From Sitta carolinensis (lineage: Eukaryota > Chordata > Aves > Passeriformes > Sittidae): a DNA stretch of 64,000 nucleotides. Within the stretch, counting starts at the first letter, position 1; each line of letters starts with the position of its first letter. Below, piece after piece: positions 48,640 through 62,239 of this stretch. The DNA lies in assembly GCA_032173965.1 (NCBI GenBank), contig CM063288.1, positions 16,782,501 to 16,846,500 on the forward strand, in the 5' to 3' direction. The position numbers and the translations under genes were made by a program. The notes below the pieces were generated by a model. That model ran no database searches. It had not been told where the DNA came from and saw nothing but the letters and a program-made list of their open reading frames with translations.

Positions 48640-49030
48640 GAAGTTGTTGTTAATGAGCTTAGGGTTAAGCAGTGAGCATTAGGGATAATAATGTTTGTGA
48701 ACCTTGTGGCCCACTGTGAGTTTGAGCTGGTTCCAGCAGTTCTCTTCAGGCCTGGCATGAAGCATGGCTGCCATCTCCATGTGGAAAGACTTTTCGCACT
48801 ACTGCAAAATCTGAGAATCTGGTTCACGTATATTTGACCTTGTGTGGATAAAATAAATCCAGAATTGGAGGCAGTTTTGCCACAGCAGCATGGCACTGTG
48901 CCTCTGCTAGCTACATCTGCCCAGGAGAGCCTGGTCAGCCTGAGTGCACCAGGACACACTGGCAGTGTGGCTGCGCTGCTTCAGGGCTGGCTCTGATGCA
49001 ATGCTGTGCCTTTGCACCAGCTCACCTGAA
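48640..49030. other. GC-richer block, unidentified
   Basis: This interval has higher G+C than its surroundings and is open on the minus strand for 118 codons (48603-48959). No domain is recognised. It may be an eroded retroelement (for example an LTR or CR1 internal region) or a regulatory element; the sequence does not let me choose. Confidence 0.3.
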
Positions 49031-50980
49031 ATTACTCACGTGTCTGACATTTGACAGGACTAAAGCTTCTAAGTTTCCTGTCCATTTATGAAGGTTTTAG
49101 CCTTATTTTCAGTGCAGTCTCCTGAACTTGGTGCAGGTGTTGGTGCTCAGTGTGAGGCTCTGGGTTAGGTGCCTGGACTGCGTGTTGGGTGTTGATCTGC
49201 TCCCACAGCTCCCTGATCTTCTGTGTGGGCAAATGGTGGCTATGATCATGGCTTTCTGTGTGTCAGTGATTCAGCAGTTAATGTAATTATGCAGGACATG
49301 AGACATGACTTCAACTCCTTTTTCATTTTTAGAAGGATAACCCCTGTTTCTGTTGTCCCTGAAGAGTGTTGCAGCTACAAAGCAGCTCTCACCTCCCTTC
49401 CCAGTGGGGCTGTTTCCTAGAGGTGTGGAAACAAAGAGAAAGCCCCTCAGTTTTTTCAGGTAGAGATGATAAGCAAACCTCTAAGGGAACAAACAAGTGT
49501 GTTTTGGCATTATAGTATTTCTAGAAAACAAAGCAGTGGTCATCTCTGTCTTTCTGGTGTTGGACATGTTTTTTCGGAGAATGGAGAAAGGTGAGTGGAC
49601 AGATGTGAGAACACCCTGAGCTCGGGCTCTGGCTGCTGTAAGGCCTCAAGTTTCTTGGCCCTGTGAAGACTGATGTGTCTCACAGCAGAATTTTAGCCCT
49701 AAATGAAACTTTATTATTAAAAACCCAAATGGAGTGACCTCTAGGCCAGGTGGCTGCTGATCTCTCTGAATTTTTTTTTTCAGTTCATAAGCTTGTGTGT
49801 GTTGTGTTTTTTGTTTAAGCTTAATACTTGCTTTGAATTTATCTAAGTTCTCTACAAATTTAGTTGTGAGTATGATGTTCTTTTTCTCAATCTTTCTTAG
49901 TCTTTTATGCTGGGATTCACTTTTTAATGACTGCCTAATGATATCCGAAATGAATGCTGCTGAGCTTAAGAAAGATCTTCAGTAGTTTGCTTTTATCCTG
50001 AGTAGTTTGAGATCACCAACATCTGTCCTCTTTGTTACTGTCATTATTCCAGCTGTCTTCTGAAGATGGTGTAGGCCTTTGTTTTACTGAGAGCACTAAC
50101 TGGATTTTTTTTCTTTCTAGTAACATACTTCAAGATGCTTTCTAGGTTTGATCAAGCCTTTTTAATTCAAGTAGAAAGCAGGGAAATAAGATATGGAATG
50201 AGAAAAAAATGTTTCAACATAAGCCTGGAATAATTTTTAATTGCATGTAGAGCATTAAATGGGTTTTATTTTCAATGCCAGACATATGCATTTGTATTTC
50301 CCACCAGCATTTGCCTGGTGTGAGTAGGAGTTTCATCAATAAATTCTTTCTTCTCCTTTTTTTTTCCTCCTAACTAGAGTGTTTGCTATGAAAGCCTTAT
50401 TCTGAATTTCCATAAAGCAAATGTGAATCTAAGAAAAACTGGGAAAAATGTTCACACAGTACAGGGAGAACAGATAACTTGTGCAAATAAAATCAGATTT
50501 TTGTCTTTCTATTAACATCAGCAATTAAGTATTGCTTCCTAGAATCTGATTATGTAAAATTCCCAGTGACAGCATGTTATTTATGAGTTTTGAAATGATA
50601 CTTTCTTTGTTAGAGTGCCAATTCCTTTGGTACGTATTTCCTCTGTCACCTGAGGCTATTTTTCCAACACATAACACATGTGATTTTTTTCTTTCTGCTT
50701 TCTGAATAATCAGCTTTTCCTTTTGCTCATTAAGCATAGAATTACAGCCAAGGTATTAATGCAGTACAATACATGCTGTATTAAAAGTGACCAGTCTCTA
50801 CCACATAGTAAGTTCTTTTTGTCTATTACCTAATTAACATACTTTAATTAGTTCACTACATTTAATGAATGTTATGTAAAACTCAACATTTTTTACCTTC
50901 GGGATAACTGTGACATTCAATCTAATGTGTCAGACTGGACTGTATGAATAATTAATACACTCCATATTTAATATTTCAGT
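49031..50980. other. SLC4A10: Intron 1 segment, nothing recognised
   Basis: Ordinary intronic sequence. Open frames up to 73 codons are without features. Confidence 0.6.
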
Positions 50981-51230
50981 GTATGGACTACCTTGGTGGG
51001 CTGGGTGCAGCCGTGGTGCTGAATGTGGGGCCCTGCTGGGAAAGGAGCAGGAGGAGCCCCCTGTGAGAGCCCTGCTTGGGGAGCAAAGAAGGGATGAACC
51101 TGAACAGATAGCAGAACCTTGCTAATGCCAGGTGTCCCTGAGCCTGGGTTCCCAGCTGGAACAAAGCAAAAGAGATCCTTGGCTCTGACTTCTGCTTTTT
51201 GCACCTTGCACCTTCTTTCACTGCTTTGCT
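50981..51230. other. GC-rich block in AT-rich intron, unidentified
   Basis: A ~250 bp GC-rich patch begins right after an acceptor-like sequence (AATATTTCAG at about 50972-50981). It is open in two minus-strand frames (77 and 78 codons). Neither resembles a known protein. An eroded LTR or other repeat fragment is the simplest reading. Confidence 0.3.
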
Positions 51231-53618
51231 GCTAACGCTGGTTCAAATCAGAAGTGCTAAATACTACTATTCCTGCTAATGTTGATGATGATAATTAGTA
51301 TAAGATAAAATAGATGTATTTTTTAAGAAAAACCTTGCACATGGGCTATTAAAATCAGGAAGATAACTATTGAATTCTAATTTCTTAAGCTGCTTGAAAA
51401 ATCAATTTTACCAGGAACCTCTGTTTTAATAATTTTGATAGCTGCCCTAACTTCTTTGTCTTGGGTTATGAGAAATAAAATTCTATATAAGAAAATTATG
51501 GAACTGCAAAAGAAGTCAAATTGCATGGAAATCAGTCTTCCTCTTGCAATCAAGTGTTTTCAAAGTGCTTTCTGTGACCAGCATGACCTGTTGTGCTTTG
51601 GTAGAATATGAGAATTTTCCTGAACATGGGAAAGGCTGATGGTCAGCCTTTGGCATTGCCTTGTGCACCACCTTCCTCTGTGATTGACACACATGAAGAT
51701 GTTTTTACAAAGATTGAAATTGTCAAAATCTTGTTTTCCAAAGACCCAAAGTCTTTGCTTACCTCACCAGTACAAAAATGAGAGACATTATAAGTTTCCA
51801 TGTGGGCATAATGCCATCCAGCTATAAATCGCACCGGCTGTAAGGCTTTGCCCAAGGTCATACTGATGACCCGGAAAATAGGCTTAGATGTAGGAATGTC
51901 AGCTTGGTAGAGTGGCTTGAGAGTGTGAGTGAGGGAGAGCAATATGCATTTTTCTTGGAATGGATTATGAAGGTGCTAGGAATTAGAGATTCAGACTTAC
52001 AGTGTATTTTTAATCATTGTGTTCTTGGGAGAGGTAATAAAGTGAGTATATAGAGCATCCATTTGAGTAGAGAACTCATTTAGTCTAGTTTTAGTTTAGA
52101 CTAATTCTGTTTTTCCTGATAGTGGAAGACATTTTTTGGTTTTGAAGGTGACAAAGAGGCAACAGGCCCAGTTACAATACTACCTTAAATTCAAGCTCTG
52201 ATTTGTTTTCCCTAGTTTTCCCAGTTTTCTTTTCCTTGGTAAGTGATTGAGTGGTTTCTGAAGTTAGAATAGGCTATAGATAAGCCTATGGTCTATTGAC
52301 TGCTGGAGGCTAAGCGAGGTAAGAAAGTAATTTAAAAAAAATGAAACATTTATGAGAATTTTCTTTTTATGACATGGTCTGAACTGCTTTTCTTGGCTTA
52401 TAATGCTCAGTACTGTCTTTTACATTAGTATGAATTATTTCTATTGCGTTTATTTTAAATACTTCTCCTACTGTCTTTGAGTGAATTTTCCAATCTTTTG
52501 TTGCTAATTAATTTCTTGGATGAGTTAGTTATAGTGATTCATGTTACAGCTGTAATATTTGAAGTAGCTTATGGTAAACTTGGGTTTTGTGTGAGTTGTG
52601 TGAATAAGAACTTTAATGATGGGAAGAATATATGAAATAATAGGTTAAAGTCTGTTTACCTTGCTGCTAAGTGAGTGCTGGCACCCATACACCCCTGGTT
52701 TTTTTCAAAGTAAGTTTGTTTTCTTTGTAGGGTAGGAGGAAGGCTGCATTTGAGATTTACATTGTCTCTGACCAGCAATAGCAAAACACTGTAGATAGTT
52801 GAAATAGTCAAAAGCTTCACTAGTAGTGTGTATCAGGTGCCATATTTTCATGGTTCTCCTTTTGCATACTATTCTCCTTTAAGCTGGCACACAACACACA
52901 GTATGTTAAATTGTAGAATTTGTCCTTGAGGACAAAAATTGGGTTGGTGACTTGAAGAAGAACCATTATGTATAATGATAGTACTATAAAAAGTAAGTAC
53001 TATATAGGAATTTGAGAATAGCCAGACTATTGAAATAAAGCAGATGTTCTTGAATTATGTTTGAGGTAGATTTTTTGTGTAATATCTTACCTTGAAGACA
53101 GTCAAGAAACTAACTGAAAAATAGATTTTTGGGGAACTAACAAAAATATTATTCCTTACATGTATGTAATGTTAAGTCAGAATTCCAGTTTTTTAAAACT
53201 AACTGAAATACATAAATTTTTAAAAAACATGTTCTGTTTCACTTCTGAAAATCCTAACTTTTAGTAATTTATCTGAAAATTCTTCAAATTAATGAATATA
53301 TTCTATAATGTTTCATTACCTTTTGTTTTTATAATAAAAGTAGAAGGGAATTCAGGACTTGGAGATCATCCATTAGAATATAAATAACTGAAATCAAGCT
53401 TGACAATTACAATTTCAGTGCTGCTGCAACTGCTGTCTCCATGGTGTTAACTTGTTACAAAATTGCAAGCAGCTGGCTGTAAAAACTTGCATTAGTTTCC
53501 TACAAGTTTCTTCGTAGCAAACTACATTTATTCTTTTTACCTAAAAGACTTTTCATCTTAAGCAAATCCACAGACCAAAATGACTTAAAGAGTTTTCTGG
53601 GTTGGTGCTGTTAACAGT
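51231..53618. other. SLC4A10: Intron 1 segment, nothing recognised
   Basis: AT-rich intron. The 99-codon minus-strand frame at 51643-51942 has no features of a real gene. Confidence 0.6.
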
Positions 53619-53660
53619 GATCACAGAATCACATAATAAATTCAGTTGGATGGATGTGGT
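53619..53660 (-). mobile_element. CR1 LINE 3' tail remnant, minus strand
   Basis: 'gatcacagaatcacataata' followed by 'ttcagttggatggatg' matches the inverted CR1 tail plus the start of its 3' UTR (CACAGAATCA... TTCAGGTTGGAAGGGA). Only about 40 bp is recognisable. Confidence 0.7.
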
Positions 53661-55723
53661 CTCATATTCATATTTAAGTTACTGGTATTTGTGACTTCAG
53701 TGTATGTCATGGTACAGCTAAACAAGCCATGAAGTGTGACACTGAGTAAATTTTTTAATGCACTGATAGCAGAAAGTGAATTTGTGCAGGAGATTTACAG
53801 TATTTTATCCATCTGAGTTTTGAAAGCGCCATAGCAAAGGTAACACTGTTTCCTGTGTGAGACTGTTCTACAGGTGACATATTTCAAAGTCAGTTTTTAA
53901 CCATATACTTTCATGAATTTCATGGTTTTAAATTTCTTCTATAAAGAGGAAGTAGCAAAACATTTTTTTATCAAATTTGGAAACATTTTTTTCTGAATCT
54001 TTTTATCAATACTTCAGTGTTTCTCCAGGCCTTCATTTTGTTCCTGAGTTTGGTCTGAGAACCCAGTGATCAGGTTTTAGTTCAAGGACATATGGGATGT
54101 CTTTCAGAACACTGGAGACAGCCCAGGCTGAAGCCATGTAACTTCTGAGGAGGAGGCTGCTGGACATCTGTTTTGTGAGGAGAATGCCCTGAGTTACCCT
54201 CCTCTCTGAAATTTCTGTGTAAATGGCTCACAGTTGTAATTTAAGAAAATTCTTAAGAAAGGGCGTTGAGTAGGGGAGATTTTCTTTCTCACCTAGTCTT
54301 GGATTTACATCCAGACTCATCTGGCTTTTTTTCTCATCAGCTTTGAAAACAATAAGACTTAAGAGAGCAGGAAGGCCTGAAGTAGGGCTGTGCTGGTGGT
54401 AGATGTGTGCTGGTTCCTCTGATGTTCATGGGGTGCAGGTAAGAGCAGGAAAGAATTGTTTAACCTTGTGTCTGCCATCCTCACTCTCTGGGGAGCTGGT
54501 CCCAGCACTGTTTTTCATCCTGATGGAGAGAGAGGAAAGAGAAAAGTTGAAATTGGTTTCTGCTTGCTTTCTCTTTCAGGACAAAGGGGAAAGTTTATTA
54601 GACTGGGTATATATAGTCATGATAGATCTGATCATTTAGGTTTTGGACTCAAGCAGTAGCTCTATTTTTGTGTGTAATGCACAAAAAATCTTTTATGCTA
54701 TCCAGGTTCATGTGATAGTTTAGGATGACAAGTGATATGCTTTCCTCATGTCCGTATGTATGATGTGTATATATACACCGAAAGGCAAATGACTGCTGTT
54801 CACAGGAGTGGACCTTCTTGCTTTCTTGTAACTGTTGCTTATATAAGACAAGCAGCTATGAAAGCACCAACTCCCCTTGAAAGCCAGGAAAGATCCCATG
54901 ATGGGAATGCACCTAAGTTTTACATATTCGTAATTTTAGTGTTCTTTTATCTTTCATTGTCCTTTACACCTTTACACTTTCTCAAGTGTCTTCTACTGAA
55001 GTAGGTAGCTGAAAGGCAGGTTAAATATAAAAGCAGGCAATGTCTGACTTTTTAAGCTCCTGTGGGAGACTCTGTATGTTCCAATGAGCATTTTGTCCCA
55101 GTTTTCTATCTTTGAAACAACCATTGGATATTTTTTTTCCTGAGATCTTAACATTTTTATCTATGTCCTTGTGTTATTGAGTGTAAAATTCTGTTTTAAA
55201 TATTAAAAAAAGCCCCAACGTATGGACAATTAAGTCTTTAAAACATTTTGAATTCTCCCAGAAAATTATACCTTTTCTCCTATTTTCATTTGAAAATATC
55301 TATGAATTTGTCTTACTTAGATAGTTTGAATCTCTGATTTCATAATGTATTCCAGAATATCCCAACATCAGCTCTATGGCCCGCTTCAAGTTTGGGGGTG
55401 GCGGTGGTGGTGTGTTCTTTCTGCTCTCCTTTCTTTATTCTTACATAAGCTGGAGGAGGGCTGCCCCCAGCCCAGTGCCTCTTTAGGCTGTGGATGCCTT
55501 ACCTTGCAGCATCATAAATAAGTTTAGCTGTTAGTGAAGTGTGTGCTGCTTGAATAGCTTTTCTGTCTCCCCTCACAGAGAAAAGACAGCAAAATAGATC
55601 TCGAACAGTTAATCTTAGCTTGCTTAATCTCCATGTGAAATCCTTTGTTAACTTTGTGAGAAAGCATATGTTTTTTTCAGAGATCACATTTTGGAATTGA
55701 TTTTGGAATACACTACTTGTTAC

Positions 55724-55731
<8 letters not shown>
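53661..55731. other. SLC4A10: Intron 1 segment, nothing recognised
   Basis: AT-rich intron with short chance open frames. No repeats or RNA genes are recognised. Confidence 0.6.

Positions 55732-55755
<24 letters not shown>
55732..55755. repeat. Oligo-T24 tract
   Basis: Twenty-four consecutive T followed by GGTAG. In the gene's sense direction it is acceptor-like, but no exon is evident after it. Confidence 0.95.
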
Positions 55756-58700
55756 GGTAGCTGTCAGTGTGGTAAAATTAGATACTAATCTTTCTGATAA
55801 ACTACATAGTTATGTGATAAATTGCACTTATAAATAATTTTTTACTGTCTTGCATTTTTCCTGTTGTATGTTTTTTGTCAAGACTAACCTAATCCTAAAT
55901 TATAGTCTAGAAATAACTCCTTTCCTCCATTGCCTTCTTTCAAAGCAACGACCTTGCCTCCTAATCCTCGCAATTCTCATCCCACATTACAGTCTTATGA
56001 TTCCAAAGGGTATTTTACATGGGAACAGTATCAGGTTTGTGCTCAGTATTTAAGCTTACAAACCCATTTGTTTTACATGGCTGAAATAAACAGTTAAAAC
56101 AGCCTGGAAGTTTTGGGGTTAACTGATGTGTCCAGCCATTTTCATTTTGGATGAGCTTTGATTGAGAAATATTGTCTAAAATTGATCTTTATTTATTGTC
56201 ATTCTCTTTAGAATCAGTATACTTTACAGCAAATGGGAAAATTTAACATCTGTGTGTTGATAGATGGATTTTTAAAATATCTGTATTTGTATCTGTATTT
56301 TATTGATAAAAGTAAAACTTTCGAAGGACCATGGTGTACAAATGATGTTCAAATAATCTGGCATCTGGGGTTTGGCAAAGATATTCAGACATTTTGATTG
56401 CCTAGAAATATAGGCAAACTAATGAGGAGTGCAAAGCTGAGTTTGTATTCAAATTCTGCCAATATATTTACAAACAGTAAAGAAACTTGACTGAACCTGT
56501 TTTGTGCCTTTTTTCCCTTGTTTGAACTGAAGCAGTGTTTTTTTTGTTTTTTTTTTTTCTGGTTTAGAGCTAGTTCTGAATATGTTATAGTTGGACATAA
56601 CCTTTATAGAGATCTTCCTTCAAAAAAAATTCTGGGTTCTCTGCTCATGATGGGAGTACTGCTGTCAGGGCTCAGCAGTGTGTCAGGGTAATTCTCTATA
56701 GCTCTACACAGATCAAAAAGATTAGTGAAGAATGCACAGGCACTTTTCTTTTTGCTAAATCTGAAATAGAAGGGGCTAAATCTCCAGGGGATAGAAGTTA
56801 TATAATTTGATGATGCTATGCTGATTTATGCCTCTTGAGAATTTGCCTGCAGCAGAAGCTGGAGGTGATGAGAAGAGATTGGATGAGAGAAAGACCATCC
56901 AGGAAAAATTCATCAAATTTGTCATTCTTGAAAGGACCATCATAACATATGGTAAGGCATATCATTTACCTCAGGCTCGGAGGAAAATGATTTCTGCTAG
57001 GAGAATATTAATTTTATTTCTTAGAGGATCAGCTGACAGGGTAGGCTTTCTCCTGGCTGGTCTTCCCCTTCTGTTTTCTCTGAAGGGAAGGATGGAAGCT
57101 TGGAAATGTCTTATCTGTAGCAGACAAGTGAGTTGGCATTTTGCCATCATTTTCTGCTAGCAGAGAGGATAATGGTAATTATGTGTCAAAATTTAGCATT
57201 TCTCTTCTTTGAAAGAGAACTTTTAAATGCAAAATATTTAGAAAAGTCAGATCTATTCTGAGGCAGATAAGGAGCTAGGATTAGTGAGCTGACAAATTTT
57301 TCTTAGGCAAAAGGAGTTTTTCTTCCTCTTCAGGGAATAGGGGGAGATGAAAAAGGATCAAAAGAAACAAACATATGAGGTGTGTAATGTAACTAGCCTG
57401 CAACTTCAGTATTGTGTAATATTTGGGAGACACCCACAGCAACATTGCCTGTCCTGCTGCTCCTTCTGTGGTAGGCTGTTAGAACTTGCTTTGCTAATGA
57501 GTTCCAGCCCTTTTGAATAAATTGGTATTTCTTTGTTATCAGGAAAGTAAATTTCTCTTATACTATACAACATTGAGTCCTAATTCCATCATCACCTTTT
57601 TGAGGGAGGGAAAGTGTTTTCCTATAATCGATTCTAGCATCCCCAGCTGTTGCAAGTTACACTCTTGGTCAGCCATGTCCTTAGTCAGTTGGTAAAAGTA
57701 GAAAGGTTTTCCCAGACTATGACACAAGTTACCATACTGGGGAGATGTGGAAAAAACGTGAAAAGCTTTGCTTTCTTTTTAATCAGAAAAGAAAGGTATG
57801 GTTATTGTAGATAGAACCTATACACCTTCTATTTACACATTTAAAATTTGCCATTTCAGTCTGATTATACAGATAATTTTCTAGAATACGTGATTTATAT
57901 AAATATAATTTTGCTTAGAAAATAAATGTATAATTGCAAGCTTTGAGGAGATTTGTATTCTTTGTTTTCTGTATTTTTCCAGGAACAAGTGTAAGCAACC
58001 ATCTGTTATATACATTATAAGTATAGGATTGCTCCCCAGCAGTCTGAGAGAAAGGAGATGTCAGCCTTCTCCTACATTTTCTTCTGGGAAATGGGATGCC
58101 AGATATTTTAAAATAGTATTTGAAGGTGAAATATTGGAAAGAAGTCTTGTTTTAAACTGTTTTTTAATAAATTTATTCTAATTTGTCAGTAATATGTATT
58201 GTAGTGATCTGCATCATCAGGGACTGGCCTGAGATACAGGCTTGGGTTTTAAATTCAGGAGTCAGCCACACTAATAGTGCGATAGTTGGGAAGGCAGGTT
58301 TTAATACAGCTGCATTATCTGCTAGGCAGATTTGGAACCAGACAGTTAATTTGCAAATTTCGACTATGCATCCATGGTTCAAGTCTGCCTCTACTTGTTT
58401 CTTATTTTGCTTTATAAATGTTTTGAGTTTGCTTTAACCACAGTCATGGTTGTCCACAGATGGGCTGATTAGACTTATATAATGCCTGCTGACATAATCC
58501 CAGGAGAGTCTTTGGACAGTTTTAACTGAGTTAATACAAATAAACTTCAATTTCCTAATGATTTTTTTTTTTGTCTAAAGAAGGATATTCATACTTTATC
58601 CAAACCCCAGTAATATAATGAGAAAATTGAATAAGGGATACATGTGTAGACTAAAGAAAAGTAATAGAAATAGTTCTTTCATCAGGATTAAAGGAAAGTG

Positions 58701-61159
58701 CCTATCATTAGTTACTTTTCAGCTTACTCCACTCAGCTACAAAGATATAATTTTAATCTGATCTGAGCAATCACCTAAAACTTTGAATTTTTTATTTATT
58801 TTGGTTAAGAGAAATTGCTGTGCTTTTTATATTGTTTGTGCCATTCTATGTATAGAGATGAAAGTTTGGTGTCTTTAGTACATGAGAAACCTGTTATGCC
58901 TTTTTTTTTTTTTTAATTCAGGTTTTTAAACCAATTTTCAATCAGTGTTGAACCTCGTTGCAATCTATGGATTTTCCTTTAGGTCCTGTCCTTGGAACTG
59001 ATTCTGCTGTAACTTAAATTTCTGCATTTTTCTTCATTTGTCAGTGTTTTCATATCTTTTAAAAATAGAGGTGTTCAAGATACACTTTTATGGTTTTTTT
59101 AAAAATTTCTATTTTCTCCTCTTTCAGGCCTCTGGCTGTTGATAGTTAAACCTTCCCACATTATTGATGACATAGTATGGATTTGTGCTTGTTACAAATT
59201 TGTACTTGAGTTTCTTTTTCCTTGGCACTTCTTCCTTGACACGCCTATGCAGATCTCTCTATTAGTCATTTGTTTGTTAAGCTGAACAAAGCAAATATTT
59301 TCAGTTTCTTCTCAAAATTTCCCTAACTATTGTAGAAAACTTCCTCTTTCAGATTCAAGTCCTTTTTTAGACAATAGATGACCAAAATAAAGAACAATAA
59401 AATTTTAATAGAATTTATTATTGCATTAATGTTGACATCTGTGTACTAGAATTATATTACCTGATAAATTAGAAATATAATTTCATTTCTATAGGGACAT
59501 CATTTTGATAGCTCATAATTACTTGTGATCTACTTTGTACCCATCTGCTGTAATTTTCAGCTGCTGAGGTCTAAATTTTCAGCAGAAACTTAATCATCAT
59601 CAAGTTCACATCTTTGCATTTTGCACTGTTAAATTTTACAGTTTTAGTAAAATTCAGTTTCAGTCTTGTGATCCTAAAGGTAATCCATGTCTTCCTGGTA
59701 CTGTTCCAGTCTTCATATATTAGTGGAGCTTTCCCATATCAGAAATTTCTGAACATACCCACTGTGATTTTTTGGCTATAATTCATACTATGCTCTGATA
59801 ATTTATAAAAATATGTAGTAAAATTGATCCCTCAAATTTCTCTTGAGGAATATGTATTTGTATTGTTATTCCGGCTTTTTTGGTGCAGCACTACATAATT
59901 TCACATTTTACAGTCTTCAATATCTTGCACTAATTTCAAATGTTCTTTATCATGATCATTAGTACTAGCAAATATGACTTAATTTTAAAAGCTGGGTGAC
60001 AGAGCTTCTGTTGCTTGTTCTCTCACTGCTTAGGTCAGCTGTATTTGATATGAAACTGGTTTTTGATGGATTCAAAGTGACCATTATTTCACCTTGCATA
60101 ATTTGTGTTCTTTTTGTCCTGTGAAGAAAAATTATATAAAAGCAAACAATATTTGTGAGTAATTTTTTATATGACATAGAGTGGTACTTGTTGATAATCT
60201 AAAGGGATGGGTTACAAGATTTTTGCTTTAACATCTCAGAATAAATTTACTTTTAAAAATGTTGCTGTATTTATACCCTCCCTCTGCTTTAACGTTGATA
60301 ATGAAATGTTCAGATTTTCACTTTTGCGAAAAAGTAATGGTATTGACTTGTGGAAAACCGTGAAATAAGTTCAATGAAAGTATTCCATTAACTGGAATAA
60401 CGTACATTAAGAAATAATATTACATTTCTGAATGCATTTATAATTTGTACTTAGATCTTAACCAAACTGAGGAAAATAGTCTTCTACCTTGTGTTTTGCT
60501 TAGTTCTTGAATTCTTCAAGTGTCCAGCTGGAGGAGAGGCCGTGTACTCTTTGTGAGCAGGAACTCTGAAGTGATGAGTTTGGCAGCTGTGGGGATAGCC
60601 CCTAGCCGTGTGTTTTTCACTCTTTGAGTGGAGATCATCATGCACAAGGTTTGCACAGCCAGAGCCTACATAATATTTATGAAAGGTGGCTTGGCAACCT
60701 ATGTTTTTTATATCACTTCTTACCATCTTACTGGCCTTTGTGTCCTAGCAAGTGGCTTTTGGGGACTTGGAAGCGGTTGCCAGCAACTCAGAGGTGTGGG
60801 GTTGTACTCCCGTACATAGCTGTAAGTAGACACTGGCCAGAATTAATTGCAGAACTCAGGGTTTGTACAGAAGAAAGTAACAATATTAAGTGCTGGTGTA
60901 TTATTATTTTTGTAAATTACCTTTGGAAATAAAAATAATACACTTGTAGATATTCCATACTGATGTAGAGAGAGCTGTTTTCTCCTTTTATTGCTAAATT
61001 GCTCTTGTTTGTTTTTTGAAGGGCCTTTTGTCTCCTTGTGCATATACATATATTTTTGTGTGTGTAGATTTAGTAATATTTTCTGGGTTGAAAGTGAATT
61101 AATGAGTTAATCTGGAGGAAGTTGAAAAGTGCCAGCTTTTGAGAACATTCACAATGTTC
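55756..61159. other. SLC4A10: Intron 1 segment, no gene recognised
   Basis: AT-rich intron with T tracts at 58562-58572 and 58901-58914. The 110-codon open frame at 56828-57160 begins MPLENLPAAEAGGDEKRLDE but matches nothing I know and lacks support. The 60500-60850 patch is slightly GC-richer, with no identity. Confidence 0.55.
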
Positions 61160-61420
61160 AGAAGTGGCTCCCCGACTGCCACTGCCAACAGCAGTGAAAA
61201 GACACTTGTCAGGTTGTTGGACATCAGGATTAACTCTCAGAGAGTATAAAAACAGCACCAGGTTGGGCCTTATCTGGTTCTGTGCCGCACTTCAAAGCTT
61301 CACTGGCTGGCTCTGCCAGGCTGCTGGACACTTCCCTGGAGACCCTGTCCCCATGTGTGGCTGACAGCTCCCTTTCCCTGGAGATGTAACATCCTTTTGT
61401 TGAGGTGGTTTCACACTGGA
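61160..61420 (+). other. GC-richer block with a TATAAAA motif, possible LTR remnant or intronic promoter
   Basis: A moderately GC-rich 260 bp patch contains TATAAAA at 61245-61251, with GC-richer DNA downstream. A single LTR remnant or a cryptic promoter would look like this. I see no TG...CA ends, no polyadenylation signal in the right place and no partner repeat, so the call is weak. Confidence 0.2.
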
Positions 61421-62121
61421 TCAGGTGAACCCAGTTAAAACTGATAGCAGATAACTTCTCCCTCTAAAGGGAAGTATGTGGTATTCATGGATGAGACCAG
61501 TTTGCTTTTATCTGTGCCATAATGTGAATGACTGTAAGCTAAATTTGATTAACTCTTCAGTTACACAAAGGAGCGATTACTACCACTGTATAATAATAAT
61601 GTTAAACTAACAGGATAGGATCTGGATGAATTAATTTAGAACTATTTACTTCTACTTTCAGCTTCTGCTTATATTTTGAAGCAAAGAAGGACATACAAAT
61701 TAATTTGAATAACACTTGAAGCAAGCTGAAGTTAAATTAGGGTAGAGGTTTTCCTTCCAAGTTTTATTTGTCAGCAAAATTCAATTGGTAATGAAGTGTT
61801 TCAATATGTCTTGAGAGAAAATTCCTGTGTGTTTAAGGAGATGAACTGAATGCCTCAAAATTAGTATCTCACTATATGAACACAAATAATTGTTCTGTGG
61901 GTCTGGAATTCAGAGAAATTACTAAATAATATTTTTACCAGTTTGGTGGCACTGCTTCATCTTAGTTCTGTGAAGTGTTTTTTTTTTTGTTTGCATGTTT
62001 GCTGCCATAAGACTAGCAACAGTAAATATAAATAATGATTTATAATAATAAATTTCAGTTGGAAAGTTCACTTTGTATAAAACATATATTTTAATAAAAA
62101 GTTCATTTATTACTCTGTAGT

Positions 62122-62145
62122 CTTAATAATTTTAAAATTATTAAG
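62122..62145. repeat. Perfect 24-bp A/T-rich palindrome
   Basis: CTTAATAATTTT is followed directly by its exact reverse complement with no spacer. The symmetry stops at both flanking bases. It could extrude as a cruciform or be a dyad binding site. It lies in AT-rich DNA, where such symmetry arises by chance more easily. Confidence 0.95.
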
Positions 62146-62239
62146 GAGGTTACTCTATATTGTTAGCTTGAAAGGTCTCATATCAGAAATAATTCATGCA
62201 TGATTGTTTTGTTTGATATCAAACCACATTTTTGCTGTC

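Noticed and set aside
56828..57160. 110-codon plus-strand open frame starting MPLENLPAAEAGGDEKRLDE
   Set aside because: The beginning looks protein-like, but the rest is not, no family is recognised, and it lies alone in intron. I could not separate it from chance.
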